Positions 1 to 10,237 of a stretch of 64,000 bases of DNA are shown one piece after another (position 1 is the stretch's first letter; each line of letters opens with the position of its first letter). The DNA is from Oehlia diaphana (Eukaryota > Glomeromycota > Glomeromycetes > Glomerales > Glomeraceae). The stretch spans positions 7,373 through 71,372 of the forward strand of contig QZLH01000336.1 in the NCBI GenBank assembly GCA_003833135.1, in the 5' to 3' direction. Below the pieces are notes generated by a model. That model saw nothing but the letters and a program-made list of their open reading frames with translations. It did no database searches and was not told the DNA's origin. The position numbers and the translations under genes were made by a program.

Positions 1-279
1 ATTCCATCTAGGTCCTTCCAACCAAAGTGCAGAATAGACACTACTAAATCCACCACTGCCAATATATCTGACCATTTCAAAATTCTCGAACGGGATCCAC
101 TCCAAATAATCGCAAGTTTGAGAGGCATTAAGTTGAGTATGGCGGATTAATTCATCAATTTCTTTATTTTCAGATGTCCAATAAGGAATATTTTCTTTTA
201 TAGAATTAGTTTCACAATCCTTGCACCATCCAAATGAAATTCTTGGCTTTCCGCATTCTGGACAATCTTTTAGTTCCAT
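1..279 (-). CDS. Kinase-like protein, N-terminal exon (partial, runs off left edge)
   Basis: The minus strand from 279 reads 93 open codons to the window edge. The start MELKDCPECGK is followed by FGWCKDCE, giving a Cys-x2-Cys...Cys-x2-Cys pattern (residues 6, 9, 19, 22) that suggests a small zinc ribbon. A linker with IDELIRHTQLNAS and DYLEWIPFE follows, then the glycine-rich loop YIGSGGFSSVYSALW of a protein kinase fold. The layout matches the first exons of the copies at 5625-6841 and 9863-10237, so the kinase body should lie left of position 1. The ATG at 277-279 is the first in frame and precedes the CxxC motif, as in the copy starting at 10237. This is the only copy with all four cysteines and an unbroken exon 1, apart from the 10237 copy. 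Whether it is active cannot be judged because the catalytic loop is outside the window. Confidence 0.75.
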   Translation of the reverse strand, partial: MELKDCPECGKPRISFGWCKDCETNSIKENIPYWTSENKEIDELIRHTQLNASQTCDYLEWIPFENFEMVRYIGSGGFSSVYSALWLEGPRWN

Positions 280-299
280 TATATCTGTAAACCTATTAT

Positions 300-1569
300 A
301 ATATTATAAAATATTGTTTATGATTTTATCTTTAAAAAAAAAAAAAATTCTCTTATCACAAAAAGAATTATGTGTAGATACTATTTTTTTTTTTCTGTAA
401 TTTTAAATCGAAAAAAGCCGTCTTTTATATCTTTCGAAAGTCTGTTTAATAAGCATAAAAGCTCCATAAATGATACTTTTTAAGGAAAATTTAAATTCGG
501 TACTCATATCATAATAAAGAATGGTTAAATCAACAATTTGACTCGATATTTTCCGAACCTAATCATCTTTACTGGATATAGATAAACTAGATAATAATCT
601 AGTAGAGATGAATGTATATAAATATTTATAACTAGTAGAGTTTAAATAAATGCTAGTATGGTTAATTCTAATTCTGAAAAATTCATTATTAACCGAATTT
701 CTTTAAAAATTTTTATTTTTGGATGAGGGAATATTTGTCCTTTTTTTTAATTTTTTTATGGATATTAAAAAAAATAAAAATTTTCAGGGAGTTATTACAT
801 ATTTGGTTTAATGTTTATCAATTAATAATTGATTTAATGTTTATCGATCAACAATTGGTTTAATATCTGTATCACATTACCAATTTCGTAATTTTATAGT
901 TCCTATCATGTGATTAGGATTTTAATCCAAAAAGGAATAATAACCAAGATTCTACACCGGTCATATGTATTAAATGGTAAAATGGACTTCTATCTCTTTT
1001 TTGTTGATAATCAATAACAACATACACATATATGGTGGATTATATATTGGAGACAAAAAAAAAATTCAAATATTATTATAAATGGTTTCATCCGCCCGAT
1101 CGATAAAGGCGTTAGATCATTATTGATCAAGGAGACAAGGGATATGTGACCAAAATCAAACAATGTCGTAAATACATATTCCAGTAATTTAATGAATAAT
1201 TTTTATAAATACAGTAGCACATGTTATATTGCAAGTTTATCACATGTTGCTTGTTTTACGATTTAAGAAAATACAAAGTGTTTACTATATTTAAAATATT
1301 TACGGTTCTTAAAATTTACTTCACACAAATATGTGTTAGTTTGTTGTAGAGCTTATACACTCTATTAACAGATACTATATATATTATCTGCTATTGTTGA
1401 ATATCAGATATTTTTAAAAACTTTGTGTTCATCTAAAATAAATTAATTTTTATCAGAATATGGCGTGTTTCGCCTATTTCTTCATTTTTATTGGTTGGTT
1501 ATATAATGTAATAACTGACAGCTAATATTTTCCATCGAAATATTCTATGGCTCAACTACTAAAAAAGAA
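300..1569. other. AT-rich spacer, no gene seen
   Basis: No reading frame with family resemblance was found on either strand. Around 800-870 there is a short imperfect repetition of a GGTTTAATGTTTATC-like word. The rest is AT-rich unique sequence with homopolymer runs. Confidence 0.5.
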
Positions 1570-1574
1570 AATGC

Positions 1575-2720
1575 ATATATAGAAGTTTACTTGTATTTAT
1601 GTATATAATAAGCATCAGGATGTTTTTCTGGATGGATGTATTTATTACTTATTAGGTAATTTTGAAATCATTTTCCATCTTTTCTCTTCGGCAACAGAAC
1701 TTCATCTGAAATTTCCTGAAGGATTTAGATCATCACATTTTAAAGTAATCCATTCTCCCAATTTTTCATTCAAGTACTAAGAAGCGGTTGAACGATTTTC
1801 CGATTCATTGTTCCAACATTTTCATATTAATTCTGCATAAAATTTTGTGTATACTTCGGAATTTCAAGTCTCTTACCGTCTCAAATATGTACAAACTAAA
1901 ACTAAATTCTAACAATCTAACCTAATTAGTATTCAAAAACGTTAGAATATTTCAGGTATCTATCGATCCAAGAAAGGTATGAACCAATTTAATTTTATGA
2001 AAGAAATATATTTATACTATTGTAAAATTGTTTATTTATTTATTATTTATTTATTTTGTAATACTTTTATCTTAAAATAAGAAAGGGCGGATGATTACCA
2101 TCACAAAATATTAATATTATGTGCTTAATAGATAGAATGTATTTTGTATGACAATTCGGAATAGAGGTATTATATTCCGACGAATGTTTATATATTTACA
2201 TCATTTTAACCCCTTAACGATGAATGGCGTAAAAGAACGGAAAAGTTGTTCCGTACAATAATATAATAATTACCAGTTCTGACTCACCAATCTGGCCATT
2301 GTTTATTTTATTTATTCATAAATTTGTGTATGACAGAATAAATTTATTAATAGTTGATTACTTAGTCTTACATTTGCATTTTCGCCAAACTCCCTAAATT
2401 TCATTAAGCATATATATAGTGAATATCTATTATCTAGGTCCGTCCGGCACGTGAAGATATTTACAATAGACAGACAATGATTAATATTTGAATATAAACT
2501 TAATTTTATACAATAAAAACATAAATATTTACGGATTATAATTAATTAACTAATTTTTAATTAGTATAACAAATTTAAGAATTTTGCGGTTTATAAAGAC
2601 GTTTCAAAAACGACGCTCTTTGAAGCTGATATTCTGCGTTCCATCACCTGATTATCATTCTACTTAATTATTGAGTCCATTCCAAATAATTAATAGTTTT
2701 GAAACCAAAAATTTTCTTCA
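1575..2720 (-). pseudogene. Heavily decayed kinase-family copy
   Basis: Around 1575-1895 the minus strand matches, base by base with many changes, the 3' end of the copy at 5625-6434. Shared blocks include the segment for the conserved C-W-N region and the run ending GGAATTTCAAGTCTCTTACC (about 1857-1877). Around 2600-2720 a fragment resembles exon 1 of the same family (the stretch around GAGTCCATTCCAAATAAT). The two fragments are in the order and spacing of one old gene copy. No open frame survives in either. The assignment rests on visual comparison with the intact neighbour; the 3' fragment is convincing, the exon-1 fragment is weaker. Confidence 0.55.
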
Positions 2721-3298
2721 TGGAAGTAGTTCAGTTTAGGATAAATTTTATTCCATTTAGAGATCATACAATGAATATATTTTAACCTGTCTTACATAGA
2801 GTATATTAATTTACTAACTTGATTGTTCTAAATTATTTCTAGGTTTAAATAAAATCCTTTTTTTGGTATTTTGTATTACATGGAAAACGCCTGCCAATAA
2901 CAGATAAAGGAGCACACCGAGTACAAATCAAAATAAAGAATTAAACGTTAAAAAATCAACAAGAAATCCTTTTTTTATTAAACAAAAATAAACCTTTTTT
3001 ATTAAAAATAAAGTGACAGACTTTGTTATTAGTGAATCAAAATCACATGTAAATGTCGTAATTTTAGAGTTTTAGATTGCGTTCATAAAAAATTTTTGTA
3101 ACATTTAAAATTTTTGTATTAGTTAATAATAAATATTTTATTATTTGATTTAATTTATAGAAAAGATGAAATAAATAATTATTAAATTTATTAAAAAAGA
3201 AATGACGAACGAAAAAGAAAATGAGAAAAGAAATCATTTGTAGTTTAAATTCTATTAACTAAATAAAAATTTAGATATCTTTGATTAATAATTATATT

Positions 3299-4407
3299 TT
3301 AATAATTCAGGAAAACACAAAAGTCTACTTGTATAATATACTTTGGAATGAATTTTCGGATGAAAAGTATTTTATAATCATCATCAAATGTATTCGGATT
3401 ATTTCGAATTAAATTAATCAAATTTATTTTTTTATATAGATAAGTAATTTCAACACAAATGCTTTTTGCTGAATAATGACCATGCGCTCTATCATACCAA
3501 GGTCTCTTTCCAGCTGCAAGAGTATTCATAATAATGCCAACGGATAAATTTCAGAAGGAGAAATTTTACCACGTAAGACTTCCGGCGCAATATATAGTAA
3601 AACTCCATATACCTGACCTGAATTATTATTTTCATAATAACATGGCCCATAAAGGCCCACATCACTAATACGAGCGTTTGTTGAGATTCTTCATCCTCAA
3701 TAAGTAAATTTCCTCCGTGAAGATTCTTCTGAACTTTACCTTCAGCATGAATCCTTTCGAGTCCTCCTGCAATACTCCATAACATATCTATCATATCTCT
3801 CCAGCAGAGAACTCCATTTGAACGATCTAGATATTGATACTGATAAGTCGCCATTTTCATAATATTTTATAACGATCATATAATTGGATGTTTTAGCTAA
3901 CGATGCTGAATGTAAACATTTGTGATATGTTTTAATCTGAAATGAAAAAAAAAATAAAATTTAATACTTTTCAAAGTAAAAGAAATATTAACAATAAACA
4001 TAATATTATTGTGGATACCTTTTTATTAATTATTTATTACGCAGTGGCAATTGTATCGTTCTTACTATACCTGTACGACATATTCAGTTTTCATATACTA
4101 ACTATATGTAATCAAATATGATGAGAACCTTGAATGTTTAGCGAATTTCAAGACGTTATAAAACAACAGAAGTGGGTCCAGCTCGAGTCCATTCATCCCA
4201 ATTCCGCTTAGGTCCTTCCATCCAAAGAGCTGAGTATACACTATCAAATCCGCCACTACTAATGTACTTTACCATTTCAAATTTCTCAAACTTTAGTTTG
4301 AGTGCATTCAATTGAGTATGACGGATTAGTTTATCAATCTCCAATAAGGAAAATTTCCTTGTTTCACCATCCTTATACCATCCGAAAGCGATTCTAGATT
4401 CCCACAT
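3299..4407 (-). pseudogene. Kinase-family pseudogene with several frameshifts
   Basis: Exon-1-like sequence (4156-4407) still reads FGWYKDGE, IDKLIRHTQLNA and YISSGGFDSVYSALW, but the zinc-type cysteines are replaced (C to Y and C to G) and the frame stops after GPTSVVL. The middle part (3492-3860) retains WRDMIDMLWSIAGGLERIH, then KVQKNLHGGNLLIEDEE, where the HRD motif has become Q-K-N. It then shifts frame. A piece after the APE-like EVLRG carries another single-base loss, and KRPWYDRAHGHYSAK joins directly to a fragment of the C-terminal region, so the usual CWNNEPEKRPTA segment is deleted. The last bases before 3299 still resemble the family C-terminus. This is a clear pseudogene of the array. 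Confidence 0.8.
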
Positions 4408-5624
4408 TCATGACAATCCTTTAACTCTCGGAATAATCTTATGTCCTTGATAATTGTCCTCTTTTATCTCGAGATATAACATGTTTTATTAATAATAGAA
4501 AGATTCTAAAGTTATTGAAGAATCCCGAAATTTTAAGACCTTTTACAAAGAGCCTGAAAAACGGAGGAAGGAAGAAAAAAACGAAAAAAAAATAAAAAAA
4601 AAAAAAATGACGATTTGGTGAGAAATATTTTTATTTATTCATTAAATGATTTTTTTTCGAATATATATTATTAAATATTACTACATCAGAATGATAAAGA
4701 AAGAGCTCTCTCTCTTAAGGAGAGAGAGATTGATTTGAAAGAACGATACATTTGCCTAAGAGTAAATGTCGAGAGCATATGACCGCGATCACATGTTTAT
4801 ATGACTTGTTATCCTTTTTTGCTTACAAATATTATTCCTTTAACCAGAAAAAGAAATTATATACTGTACCTAATAAATTAATGATATTCATTCAGTTTTA
4901 AATGAACTCATATATAGATTTATGAAAAACAATGAACACTATTTTTGTTAAAATGTTATAAAATACGCCCTAAAAACGAACAATGAGAGACTAACGAGTT
5001 CTGGTTAATACAAGGACGGGCGTAACGAGTACAGCAGATTACTATCATAGGTAAAAATCGTAATTTTAAAGATTTAATTTTTTTTTATTCAAGACGTTTT
5101 TTTGTACTAGTTTCGCTAAATACGTGCTAGTTTTATCGTACCGCACTTCTTAAAAGAACCTTTTTAAGAGTACCCAAGTTCGCCAATAACGCAAGTATGT
5201 AATTGTAGTCCTTTTTAATTTCTTGAAAATCGACATATTGGGCGTTTTATATTTCCAAATTATTTATTAAGTAACATACAAAAATTATAATTTAGGCGGA
5301 ACCTTTTTATACTTCCAACTTCTAATAATTTTTTTTTTTTTTTTTCTAAAAATAAATAAAGAGGTGGAAATTTTAGCAAACTATAAAGAAATTCTTACCA
5401 AGTAATACTATAGGATTCCCCACATTATCGTATTACGGCTCAAGCATTTATCATTAAATTTATCATATAAAAAAATGGGAGGAAAATAAATGTTTATTAA
5501 ATTTATTGAAAAATAAAATTGTTCATTTTATTACAGTAAAAAAAAAAAGAGAAAATGTACGGAAAAAACAATAATAAACTACATTAGAATACTAAAATTA
5601 TTTATAAATTTGTTTGATTAATAA
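4408..5624. other. Spacer between kinase copies
   Basis: AT-rich sequence with poly(A) and poly(T) runs. The only distinct structure is a CT/AG inverted repeat (arms at 4706-4714 and 4720-4728, 5-base spacer). No coding sequence is supported. Confidence 0.5.
4706..4728. repeat. CTCTCTCTC/GAGAGAGAG inverted repeat
   Basis: Two perfectly complementary 9-base arms separated by TTAAG. It could form a small hairpin. No associated gene end is visible, so no function is assigned. Confidence 0.5.
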
Positions 5625-6841
5625 TTATAATTCGGGAAAATATAGAAGTCTACTTGTATAATATGCTTCTGGATGTATTTCCGGATGAGTATATGTTTTA
5701 GGCAATTGAGAAATTATTTTACGTCTTTTTTCTTCAGAAATATAATAATCATCATCAAAAGAATCCAGAATTAAATTAATCCAATTTAATTTTTTATATA
5801 AATAAGTTGCAGTAGGACGTTTTTCTGGTTCATTGTTCCAACATTTTCGTATTAATTCTACATAAAATTTCGGTGTATCCTCAGGAATTTCAAGTCTCTT
5901 ACCGTCACAGATATTTTTCGCTAAATTAATATCGTGTGCTTCATTATACCAAGGTCTTTCTCCAGTTACAAGTGTATACATTATAATACCGAATGAATAA
6001 ATGTCAGAAGCGGCACTATAATTTTCACCACGTAAAACTTCCGGTGCAACATATGGCAAAACTCCATAAATTTGATCGGAACTTTTAGGATTATAGTTTG
6101 GTCCATAAAGACCCACATCACTAATATAAGTGTCTATATAAACATCTCCGGTATCTATAGAAATTTCTTCATCTCCAATAAGCAAATTTCCTCCATGAAG
6201 ATTTTTATGAACTTTACCTTCAGTATGAATTCTTTCAAGACCTCCAGCAATACCCCATAGCATGTCTATAATATCACGCCAAGAAAGGATTCCATTGGAA
6301 CGGTCTAGATATTGGTACAGGTTTCCACTTTTGTAATACTTCATGACTAACATATAATTAGAAGTTGGATCCATCGTAATCCCAAACATTTCGGCAAATG
6401 AAGCTGACTGAATACATTTATAATGTGCTTTAATCTACAATTTTAGACGAGGAAATTTTAAAAAAAGAACAATGGATATTATAATTGTGCTTATTTTCAG
6501 GAAAAAATTATAAAACCGTTTAATTTAATTATAGTTACCTGTTCAACGTAAGAACTTGTAATATTTATTGAATTATCAAGTCGTTTCAAAGCAACTTTTA
6601 TTGGACCAGTTCGAGTCCATTCTTGCAATCCATCATCCCAATTCAATCTGGGTCCTTCCATCCAAAGGGCTGAATAAATGCTACTAAATCCACCACTCCC
6701 AATATATTTAACCATATCAAATGCCTCAAATGGAATCCATTCCAAATAATCACAAGTTTGTGAGGAATTTAATTGAGTATGACGGATTAATTCATCAACA
6801 TCTCTATTTCCTGATGACCAATAAGGAAATCTTCCCTTCAT
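5625..6841 (-). CDS. Kinase-like protein with HKN in place of HRD (probable pseudokinase)
   Basis: Two exons on the minus strand, 6841-6539 and 6434-5625, joined by a 104-bp GT-AG intron (CAG|GTAACT ... TTGTAG|ATT) in phase 0, give 370 residues. Kinase landmarks are the glycine loop YIGSGGFSSIYSALW (about 46-60), VALK with the beta-3 lysine at 86, KVHKNLHGGN (about 176-185) where HRD is expected, ISDVGLYGP (DVG for DFG, about 207), YVAPEVLRG (APE about 231) and KCWNNEPEKRP (about 298-308). The C-terminus ends HPEAYYTSRLLYFPEL. The fold looks complete, but the catalytic base Asp is Asn, so phosphotransfer is doubtful. The ATG at 6839-6841 was chosen because the frame upstream is interrupted by TGA at 6905-6907, exactly where relatives have the first zinc-type Cys. 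An upstream ATG at 6938-6940 is in frame but leads into that stop. It is the best preserved copy in the array. Function is unknown; signalling by scaffold or decoy is inference. Confidence 0.8.
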
Positions 6842-6940
6842 AAAATCAGTTTCACAATCTTTACACCATCCAAAAGAGATCCTACTATGTTTATAACAGT
6901 CCGGTCAATATTTTGATTTTCTCGGAACAAATTCATCCAT
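6842..6940 (-). pseudogene. Lost N-terminal zinc-ribbon segment upstream of the 6841 start
   Basis: In the frame of the downstream gene this stretch reads MDEFVPRKSKY, a TGA stop (6905-6907), then PDCYKHSRISFGWCKDCE. Relatives read C-x2-C here, so the stop replaces the first cysteine (TGT or TGC to TGA). The remaining three cysteines are intact. Either the protein now starts at 6841 without the ribbon, or the stop is a sequence error. Confidence 0.6.
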
Positions 6941-7639
6941 TTTTACTTGTAGTGAAATAATGAAAGCAATGAAAAAAGTGTATAAATGCAATCATGATAT
7001 GAAAAATTATCAACATTTTGATTTGACTTAAATATTGAAAATTTTTATTGCAATAGAATGTAACCATAAAAATTAATGTCATTGACAACAATTAAAGATT
7101 TCTTACGATATTGTTCAATCATTTTTTTGAGAATTTGGATTGAGAATTTGAATTGAGAATTTTCTTGTAATACTATATAATAAATTCCAGATTGATCGAC
7201 GGTCATATGCCACATAAAAGAAAAAATTCTTGTTATGTTCTTGATCTAAATCATAAGACAATTATGTTATATTATGTTCTTTATTTGGTAACCAAAAAAA
7301 ACGCTCATTGATTTTTGTAAAGAGATAGTTCTTATTTTGTTTAGATAAATTTGCAAGAATTTCAAAATAACATTTTTTATTTTTATAAACTTCAATACTG
7401 ATAGTTATGCTAGTGAAATTAAAAAACTAACTTCAATTTAATAATATAATTTAAATATTTATTTATTTTTTCTTATTTTTCGATTGCAAGTTTAATTTAA
7501 CAAATTAAATAAATATCGACAATAAATAAATAAGAAATCTAGATAAGAAAAGATTTGATGGATATTTTTATATAATATTTATATCGTCTATAACTGAATA
7601 ACGGTACATTTTCGAATTATAAAGACATTACAAAATGAT
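6941..7639. other. Spacer, nothing recognised
   Basis: AT-rich sequence between kinase copies. A duplicated GAGAATTTGGATTGAGAATTTGAATTGAGAATTT stretch near 7130-7160 is the only visible structure (a short direct repetition of about 14 bases). Confidence 0.4.
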
Positions 7640-7890
7640 AATTGACTTTCTGTTCTATCCTCCCAAATTCACCGTGGTCCTTTTCTGCTATATTTTTTCA
7701 CTATTTCAAGTTTCTCAAATGGAATCTCTTCCAAGTAATAAGTTTGGAAAACCGGACATTCAAAGCTGTATAATCAGTTAATCACATGAAGTAAAGTTCT
7801 CCTTCACGGAATTAGTTCTACAATTTTAGCACCATTCAAAAAAGGTTTCAGGCTTACCAATTCTAAGAATCTCAATTTAATTCTTTGATA
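7640..7890 (-). pseudogene. Relic of a kinase-family exon 1
   Basis: Read on the minus strand, this segment resembles exon 1 of the 6841 and 10237 copies. Shared are the block around TTTCTCAAATGGAATC (about 7707-7722), the region near the start encoding the FGWCKDCE-like motif (around 7830), and the GGACCA-like block near 7672. It has many small deletions and no open frame. The downstream exon of this copy is not recognisable. Confidence 0.45.
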
Positions 7891-8395
7891 ATTGATCTAA
7901 AAATGAGACTAGCTGATTCTGGCTAATAAGGATGGGCATACGGTCATTATTAATATGAAATCGCAAAAAATCATAATTTAAAAATCCGAGAAATGGTGGT
8001 ACAAATTTGTACATTACCTTTTGTTTCTTAAATCATACATATGTAATACAGTATATGCAGTCGTATGTATGTAATGAAAAAAAATCGTATATTTTAAAAA
8101 ATTCTGTCGATTTGGCCAATTTTCGATTTTTTAATTTAATGGTTGAAATTAAGATTAATATGGCTGAAATTATAATTCCCTGCACAATCGAAGCCATACA
8201 TTTATTTCATGATCGCACGAAAAAGTATCTAAAATTTTATGAATCTTTGGTATACTGTCATGAAGATAATTTACATGTTAAAAGTTTAAATCATATAACA
8301 ATACTCACATACGTTAAATATATGGTAATGTACAACTATAGCTTACATATATTTTTACACCACACTAAATTTCTGTTTGGTTGAAATTTTTCATT
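7891..8395. other. Spacer holding a doubtful 125-codon frame
   Basis: A plus-strand frame from 8007 to 8384 is open for 125 codons. It has biased composition (Ile/Tyr/Leu/His-rich) and no motif, and it lies between two relics of minus-strand genes. It is probably a chance frame. Nothing else is seen. Confidence 0.4.
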
Positions 8396-8399
8396 AATA

Positions 8400-8540
8400 A
8401 TCATGTTTAATAATTCAGGAAATACCAAAGTTTATTTAGTTTATTTGTACCTCCGGATGACGGACATGTTTTTCGGATGAGTATACTTTTAAAAATAGTT
8501 TTATATATTTTCAAGAACTTTTACCTGAAACTTCAGAAAA
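8400..8540 (-). pseudogene. Relic of a kinase-family 3' end
   Basis: The minus strand around 8403-8490 resembles the last codons of the intact copy (the HPEAYYTSRLLYFPEL region), with the AATTCAGGAAATACCAAAG block equivalent to AATTCGGGAAAATACAAAAG at the end of the 9032 copy. It is too short and altered to code. It marks a further lost copy between 7.9 and 9.0 kb. Confidence 0.45.
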
Positions 8541-9031
8541 ATTTGGCCTTCCCATTTTTTATTTCGAAAAGTTTAGTATATATGATGTCGTAACCAAGCG
8601 TTATTTTAATAAAACTAAATAGACTGTTTATTAAAAGAAGTATTTTCTATATATAAAATAGGTAGTTCAAAGCCAAAATAACACCGTATGACTTTGATCT
8701 GCGCAAAAAAGAGTGCTTTACTTTTCTAGTTATACGGTAATATATCTATTAGTGTAATTCCGGTCTGAAGAAGTGCTTAGAGTTAACAATAAATTTTTTT
8801 TTTTTTTAGAAATCTAAGAAGCAGATCAACTTATTTTCGTACAACAAAAAAGGGAAATTAATAAATAAATAAATATAAATTAAATTTATTAAGAATAGTA
8901 CAAAATTGTTCATTAAATACAGTAAAAAAAAAGAATAATAATGAAAATAATAAGCAAATGCCTAGTTTCAGAAATCCAATAATAATATTACAATTAACAA
9001 TTAATTATTTAAAATTTTGTCATGTTTTATA

Positions 9032-10237
9032 TTACAATTCGGGAAAATACAAAAGCCTACTTGTATAATATGCTTCTGGATGTATTTTCAGATGAGGATG
9101 TATTTTATGTCTTTTTTTTTCATCATAATAATTATAATCACAAAATAAATTGTACCAACTTAATCTTTTATATATAAAAGATGCGGTTGGACGATTTACT
9201 GGTTCATTGTTGCATTAAATCTGCATAAAATTCCGGTATATCATCTGGAATTGCAGGTCTTAACCCATTACATATATCTTTTGCCAAATTATAATCGTGT
9301 GCTCTATTATACCAAGGTCTTTCTCCAGTTGCAAGAGTATTCATAATAATGCCTAACGAATAAATGTCAGAAGCAGAAGTATAATCTTCACCACGTAAGA
9401 TTTCCGGCGCGGTATATGGTAAAACTCCATATATCTGAACTGAATTTTCATTTTCATGATCATAACATGGTCCATAAAGGCCCACATCACCAATACGAGC
9501 GTCTATAGAGTTTACTACATCCTCAATAAGTAAATTTCCTCCGTGAAGATTTCTATGAGTTTTTCCTTCAATATGAATTTTTTCAAGACCTTTAGCGATA
9601 TTTTGTGACATTTTTATTTTATCACCCCAAAGAAGAATTCCTTTAGAACGATTGAGGTATTGATATAAGTTGCCATTTTCGGAATACTTCATAACGATCA
9701 TATAGTTTGACGTTGGATCTTTTGTAATCCCAAATATTTTAACAAATAGGTCTGATTGTATACATTTATAATGTGCTTTAATCTATTGAAATATGATAAT
9801 AAACAGAACCGAATTTGATTATTATAAAATGTGATGGGAAATAAAGAAGCCATTTAGCATACCTGATCAACATAAGAACCTGAAATATTTAGTGAATTAA
9901 CAAGATGTTTCAAAGCAACCTTGATTGGACCGGTTCGAGTCCATATTTGTGTGCTATAATCCCATTTCTGTCTTGGGCCTTCCATCCAAAGAGCTGAATA
10001 AACGCTACTCAATCCACCTCTCCCAATATTTGTTACCTTATCAAATGCCTCGAATGGAATCCATTCCAGGTAATCATAAGCATGAGAAGCATTTAGTTGA
10101 GTGTGACGGATCAATTCATCAATCTCGTTATTTTCCGACGACCAATAAAGAAATTTTCCCTTCATGTAATTAGTTTCACATGTCATACACCAACCAAAAG
10201 TTGTAGGATTATAACAATCCGTGCATTTGTTTTCCAT
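9032..10237 (-). pseudogene. Kinase-like gene, HRN variant, frame broken by an 11-bp deletion
   Basis: Exon 1 (10237-9863) encodes MENKCTDC, FGWCMTC (CxxC...CxxC), IDELIRHTQLNAS and a glycine loop altered to IGRGGLSSVYSAL. A GT-AG intron (9862-9783) leads in phase 0 into exon 2, starting IKAHYKCIQS at 9782. Exon 2 reads KTHRNLHGGNLLIED (HRN for HRD), IGDVGLYGP, YTAPEILRG and WYNRAHDYNLAKDICNG. It hits a stop at 9204-9206 after FYADLMQQ. Compared with the 5625 copy, 11 bases that would encode part of C-W-N are missing. If the frame is shifted there, the reading continues NEPVNRPTA to HPEAYYTSRLLYFPEL and a stop at 9032-9034, the same ending as the intact copy. The gene was therefore full length recently. 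A truncated product of about 290 residues could still be made. Confidence 0.75.

Noticed and set aside
6072..6260. Plus-strand 62-codon open frame inside the kinase gene
   Set aside because: It is the complement of the kinase coding strand and has no motif of its own.
8007..8384. 125-codon plus-strand frame
   Set aside because: Composition is low in charged residues and irregular, there is no motif, and it lies between relics of minus-strand genes. Probably chance.
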